Shown here one piece after another: positions 61,877 to 64,000 of a stretch of 64,000 nt of DNA (position 1 is its first letter; every line of letters begins with the position of its first letter). This DNA comes from Chloracidobacterium validum. Lineage in GTDB: Bacteria > Acidobacteriota > Blastocatellia > Chloracidobacteriales > Chloracidobacteriaceae. Position numbers and translations under genes: made by a program. A model generated the notes under the pieces. That model had not been told where the DNA came from. It saw only the letters and a list, made by a program, of their open reading frames with translations, and made no database searches. The DNA is taken from assembly GCF_018304825.1 (NCBI RefSeq), contig NZ_CP072649.1, forward strand, positions 868,001 to 932,000. The letters run 5' to 3'.

Positions 61877-61899
61877 GTTTCAGGCACGGCGCCTGAAAC
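61877..61899 (+). other. Perfect 9-bp hairpin between nrdA and nrdB
   Basis: Arms GTTTCAGGC (61877-61885) and GCCTGAAAC (61891-61899) with a five-base loop. It lies between the nrdA stop (61858) and the nrdB ATG (61914), with the nrdB Shine-Dalgarno (GGAG, 61902-61905) directly after it. With no T-run it is not a terminator; it may set subunit ratios by influencing processing or ribosome access. Confidence 0.5.
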
Positions 61900-61913
61900 C
61901 TGGAGAACGTCGT

Positions 61914-62912
61914 ATGTTGCTTGATCCTGGCTTTGATTTGACGTTGCGACCGATGAAGTACCCGCTTTTTTATGAAATGTATCGCAACGCCGTTAAGAAC
62001 ACCTGGACGGTCGAAGAAGTGGACTTCTCGACTGACGTTGCCGACCTTCACAGTCGGCTGACAGAAGCTGAACGCCATTTGATCAATCGCCTCGTGGCTT
62101 TTTTTGCCACCGGCGACTCGATCGTTGGCAATAACCTAGTGCTCAACCTCTACAAGCACATCAACGCGCCGGAGGCGCGGATGTATCTGTCGCGGCAACT
62201 GTTTGAAGAAGCCCTCCACGTGCAGTTTTACCTGACGCTCCTGGACACATACATCCCCGACATCGTTGAGCGGGAGAAAGCCTTCGCGGCCGTCCACAAC
62301 ATCCCGTCCATTGCGCGCAAGGCGCGGTTTTGTCAGCAGTGGATTGACTCCATCTTCCTGCTGGACGAACTCCACACCCGCGATGACCGGCGGAAGTTCC
62401 TGCTCAACCTCATCTGCTTTGCGAGCTGCATCGAGGGGTTGTTTTTCTTCGCGGCCTTTGCCTACGTCTATTTTCTGCGCTCGAAGGGACTTCTGCACGG
62501 CCTGGCATCGGGAACGAACTGGGTCTTCCGGGACGAAAGCCTGCACATGAACTTTGCCTTCGCCGTCGTGGACCAAGTTCGGAAAGAAGAGCCGGAGCTG
62601 TTTGATGACGAACTCGAAACGGCCGTCACCCACATGCTCGAGGAAGCCGTGGATTGCGAAATGCAGTTTGCCGAAGACCTCCTGTCGGGCGGCGTGGCGG
62701 GACTGTCACTGGCCGACATGCGCCAGTACCTGGAGTTCATCGCTGACCAGCGCCTGCTCCGGCTGGGCTTTGAACAGCGTTATTACGTGAAAAACCCGTT
62801 TCCGTTTATGGAACTTCAAGACGTTCAGGAGTTGACCAACTTCTTCGAGCGGCGGGTGGCGGCCTATCAAGTCGGCGTTACGGGCGAAGTCGCCTTCGAT
62901 GAAGCCTTCTGA
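61914..62912 (+). CDS. nrdB: Class I ribonucleotide reductase, beta subunit
   Basis: 332 residues from the ATG at 61914, chosen because GGAG stands eight bases upstream; starting at 61864 would add seventeen residues with no signal. The di-iron/manganese ligands are seen: D68 in FFATGDSIVG, E99 and H102 in LFEEALHVQFY, and further glutamates/histidine in the last helices (IEGLFFFAAF, RDESLHMNFAF). The radical tyrosine (Y106, E. coli Tyr122) is conserved, so this is a tyrosyl-radical type rather than the chlamydial Phe type. It forms the active complex with NrdA. A strong terminator follows. Confidence 0.95.
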   Translation: MLLDPGFDLTLRPMKYPLFYEMYRNAVKNTWTVEEVDFSTDVADLHSRLTEAERHLINRLVAFFATGDSIVGNNLVLNLYKHINAPEARMYLSRQLFEEALHVQFYLTLLDTYIPDIVEREKAFAAVHNIPSIARKARFCQQWIDSIFLLDELHTRDDRRKFLLNLICFASCIEGLFFFAAFAYVYFLRSKGLLHGLASGTNWVFRDESLHMNFAFAVVDQVRKEEPELFDDELETAVTHMLEEAVDCEMQFAEDLLSGGVAGLSLADMRQYLEFIADQRLLRLGFEQRYYVKNPFPFMELQDVQELTNFFERRVAAYQVGVTGEVAFDEAF

Positions 62913-62947
62913 GACGCAACCGGCCCGGCGCCAATCCCACACCGATG

Positions 62948-62984
62948 ACGCTGACCGTCGTTGACGGTCAGCGTTGCTTTTTTT
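62948..62984 (+). terminator. Intrinsic terminator after nrdB
   Basis: Perfect 12-bp stem (62948-62959 with 62963-62974) and a tight three-base loop GTT, then TGC and seven T's (62978-62984). It ends the nrdA-nrdB transcript. Confidence 0.95.
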
Positions 62985-63101
62985 GGCGAGCACCCGGTCG
63001 TCGCCGATCACCACGGTCGAGACGCGGTGGACGACGGTAGCCGTCGAGGGAGGCACGCGCGAAATCGCCGCATCAGCCGGGGAGGCTCAGGCGACTTGGC
63101 G

Positions 63102-64000
63102 CTAGCGGCCGCCGGCAGCGCGGATGGCGTTGATAATCTCGATGTCGCCACTCCGTACGGCCAACGTGTAGGCCGACATTCCGGCCCGATTGCGTAGGTT
63201 CACATTGGGCCGGCGCGCCAAAAGCGCCCGCGTGGCCGCCCGATTGCCGCGGTCAGCAGCGTGCATGAGCGCGGTCATCCCTTCCTCATCCTGTGCGTCA
63301 ATACCGCCACCGGCACGGCTAATCAGCGCCGTGACACACTCGATGTTGCCGGTTCGCGCGGCATACATCAGCGCCGTTCGTCCCTGGCTGTCGGTGGCGT
63401 TCGTGTCAGCTTGCGCCTGTAATAGAGCTTGCACGATCCGCCCGTAGCCACTGTCGGCCGCCACCATCAGCGCCGTCATGCCGTTTGCAGCGACAACATT
63501 GGGTGACATCCCGCGTTGGAGCATCTGCCGCACGCGCAGGTCATCGCCATCGCGAATGGCCCGCAAAAAGGTCAGGGCTTGTGGATTGCCGATACTCGAT
63601 ACGACATTGGATGGCGCGCGTCCGGCAGATGGACCACCCACCGGAACCGAATCGGCATCATCGGGTACCGGATCATCCGGAATGGGGCGGCGGGGTGGAC
63701 TCGGGTTGGGACGCCGCGGGTTACTCGGCACTGGGTCGGTATCCTCATCGGGAGGAGCGTCAACCGGCACGCGACGCGGTCGCCCGCCTCGCCTGGCAAC
63801 GTCCTCCGACGGTTCCTGACGGCCGGTGGTCGGTGGATTACCGGCCGGGGCCTCGCTGGGTGGAGCGGGCGGCGGGCTGATTTGAGAAGCCACGTCTTCG
63901 GCCGCTTTGCCGTACACGGCCTTTTGCCCAACGTCGAGCGCAAAACACTGTTTGAAATCGGCATCGGCCGCCGCCGGTTGCGACAGCTCCCGATGTGTCA
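63102..64000 (-). CDS. Ankyrin-repeat protein (5' end beyond the window)
   Basis: At least 298 residues remain; the frame is open through the window edge, beyond the internal GTG at 63917, so the true start is not visible. The N-terminal part seen has DFKQCFALDVGQKAVYGKAAED and a long proline/arginine-rich linker. The C-terminal half holds about five ankyrin repeats (NGMTALMVAADSGYGRIVQALLQ, QGRTALMYAARTGNIECVTALI, EGMTALMHAADRGNRAATRALL and others). Ankyrin repeats mediate protein contacts. Location is undetermined without the missing start. Confidence 0.88.
   Translation of the reverse strand, partial: THRELSQPAAADADFKQCFALDVGQKAVYGKAAEDVASQISPPPAPPSEAPAGNPPTTGRQEPSEDVARRGGRPRRVPVDAPPDEDTDPVPSNPRRPNPSPPRRPIPDDPVPDDADSVPVGGPSAGRAPSNVVSSIGNPQALTFLRAIRDGDDLRVRQMLQRGMSPNVVAANGMTALMVAADSGYGRIVQALLQAQADTNATDSQGRTALMYAARTGNIECVTALISRAGGGIDAQDEEGMTALMHAADRGNRAATRALLARRPNVNLRNRAGMSAYTLAVRSGDIEIINAIRAAGGR

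Noticed and set aside
61914-62912. Chlamydial-type (class Ic) R2 with phenylalanine
   Set aside because: The radical position in EALHVQFY is tyrosine (Y106).
1-64000. tRNA, rRNA, CRISPR arrays and insertion sequences
   Set aside because: All intergenic gaps were read. No cloverleaf with a GGTTCGA-type arm, no regularly spaced direct repeats, and no transposase-like frame with terminal inverted repeats was seen.

Overview
The window reads as ordinary bacterial chromosome, GC-rich by eye, with tightly packed genes on both strands. The best taxonomic clue is a bacteriochlorophyll c C-20 methyltransferase (bchU, 28881-29951). It sits among genes typical of Acidobacteriota: PATAN/DUF4388 signalling proteins, a carboxypeptidase-regulatory-domain TonB-type receptor, hopanoid genes and paired gamma-glutamyltranspeptidases. 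A chlorosome-bearing phototrophic acidobacterium close to Chloracidobacterium is the most economical reading. This is an inference from gene content; no rRNA or tRNA gene is visible to test it.

Layout. 1-4.8 kb: proA, then a fatty-acid beta-oxidation pair (thiolase plus FadJ/FadB-type multifunctional enzyme). 4.8-8.7 kb: signalling genes (SpoIIE-type phosphatase with a degenerate receiver; a TPR-receiver protein with a PATAN protein) and a secreted unknown. 8.8-16.3 kb: gamma-glutamyltranspeptidase, divergent from a TetR repressor that heads a hotdog thioesterase/ABC exporter/membrane-fusion/outer-membrane-factor operon; two matching palindromes mark the likely TetR operators. 16.4-18.4 kb: an apparent type II restriction-modification pair whose nuclease gene is AT-richer than its surroundings. 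18.8-25.8 kb: a second transpeptidase in an operon with a ChaN-like protein, an esterase and a carboxymuconolactone-decarboxylase-family protein; a secreted unknown; and an MFS transporter fused to an alpha/beta hydrolase. 26-31 kb: P-type ATPase, bchU, a 35-residue single-helix membrane protein with its own terminator, and a DUF1287 lipoprotein.

31-36.6 kb holds an orphan DNA methyltransferase and a four-gene sulfur-transfer operon: peroxiredoxin, CysM, a JAMM metalloprotease, and a sulfur-carrier/E1/rhodanese triple fusion. This resembles the mycobacterial CysO-CysM-Mec route to cysteine, with the carrier fused to its activating enzyme. RNase Z lies just upstream. 36.6-40.3 kb: a giant PATAN-domain protein. 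40.4-52.1 kb: hopanoid genes (HpnI- and HpnG-like), membrane glycosyltransferases, a TonB-type receptor, an AT-rich two-gene insertion, two sugar-nucleotide epimerases and a GT2 glycosyltransferase, which together look like envelope glycolipid and polysaccharide synthesis. 52.1-64 kb: a hybrid histidine kinase, truA, a Uma2 protein with 14-residue coiled-coil repeats, a threonine-dehydratase-like enzyme, coaE, nrdA-nrdB with a strong terminator, and an ankyrin-repeat protein cut by the window end.

I saw no insertion sequence, CRISPR array, tRNA or rRNA. Domain positions are counted by hand and approximate. All family assignments come from recognised motifs, not from searches.
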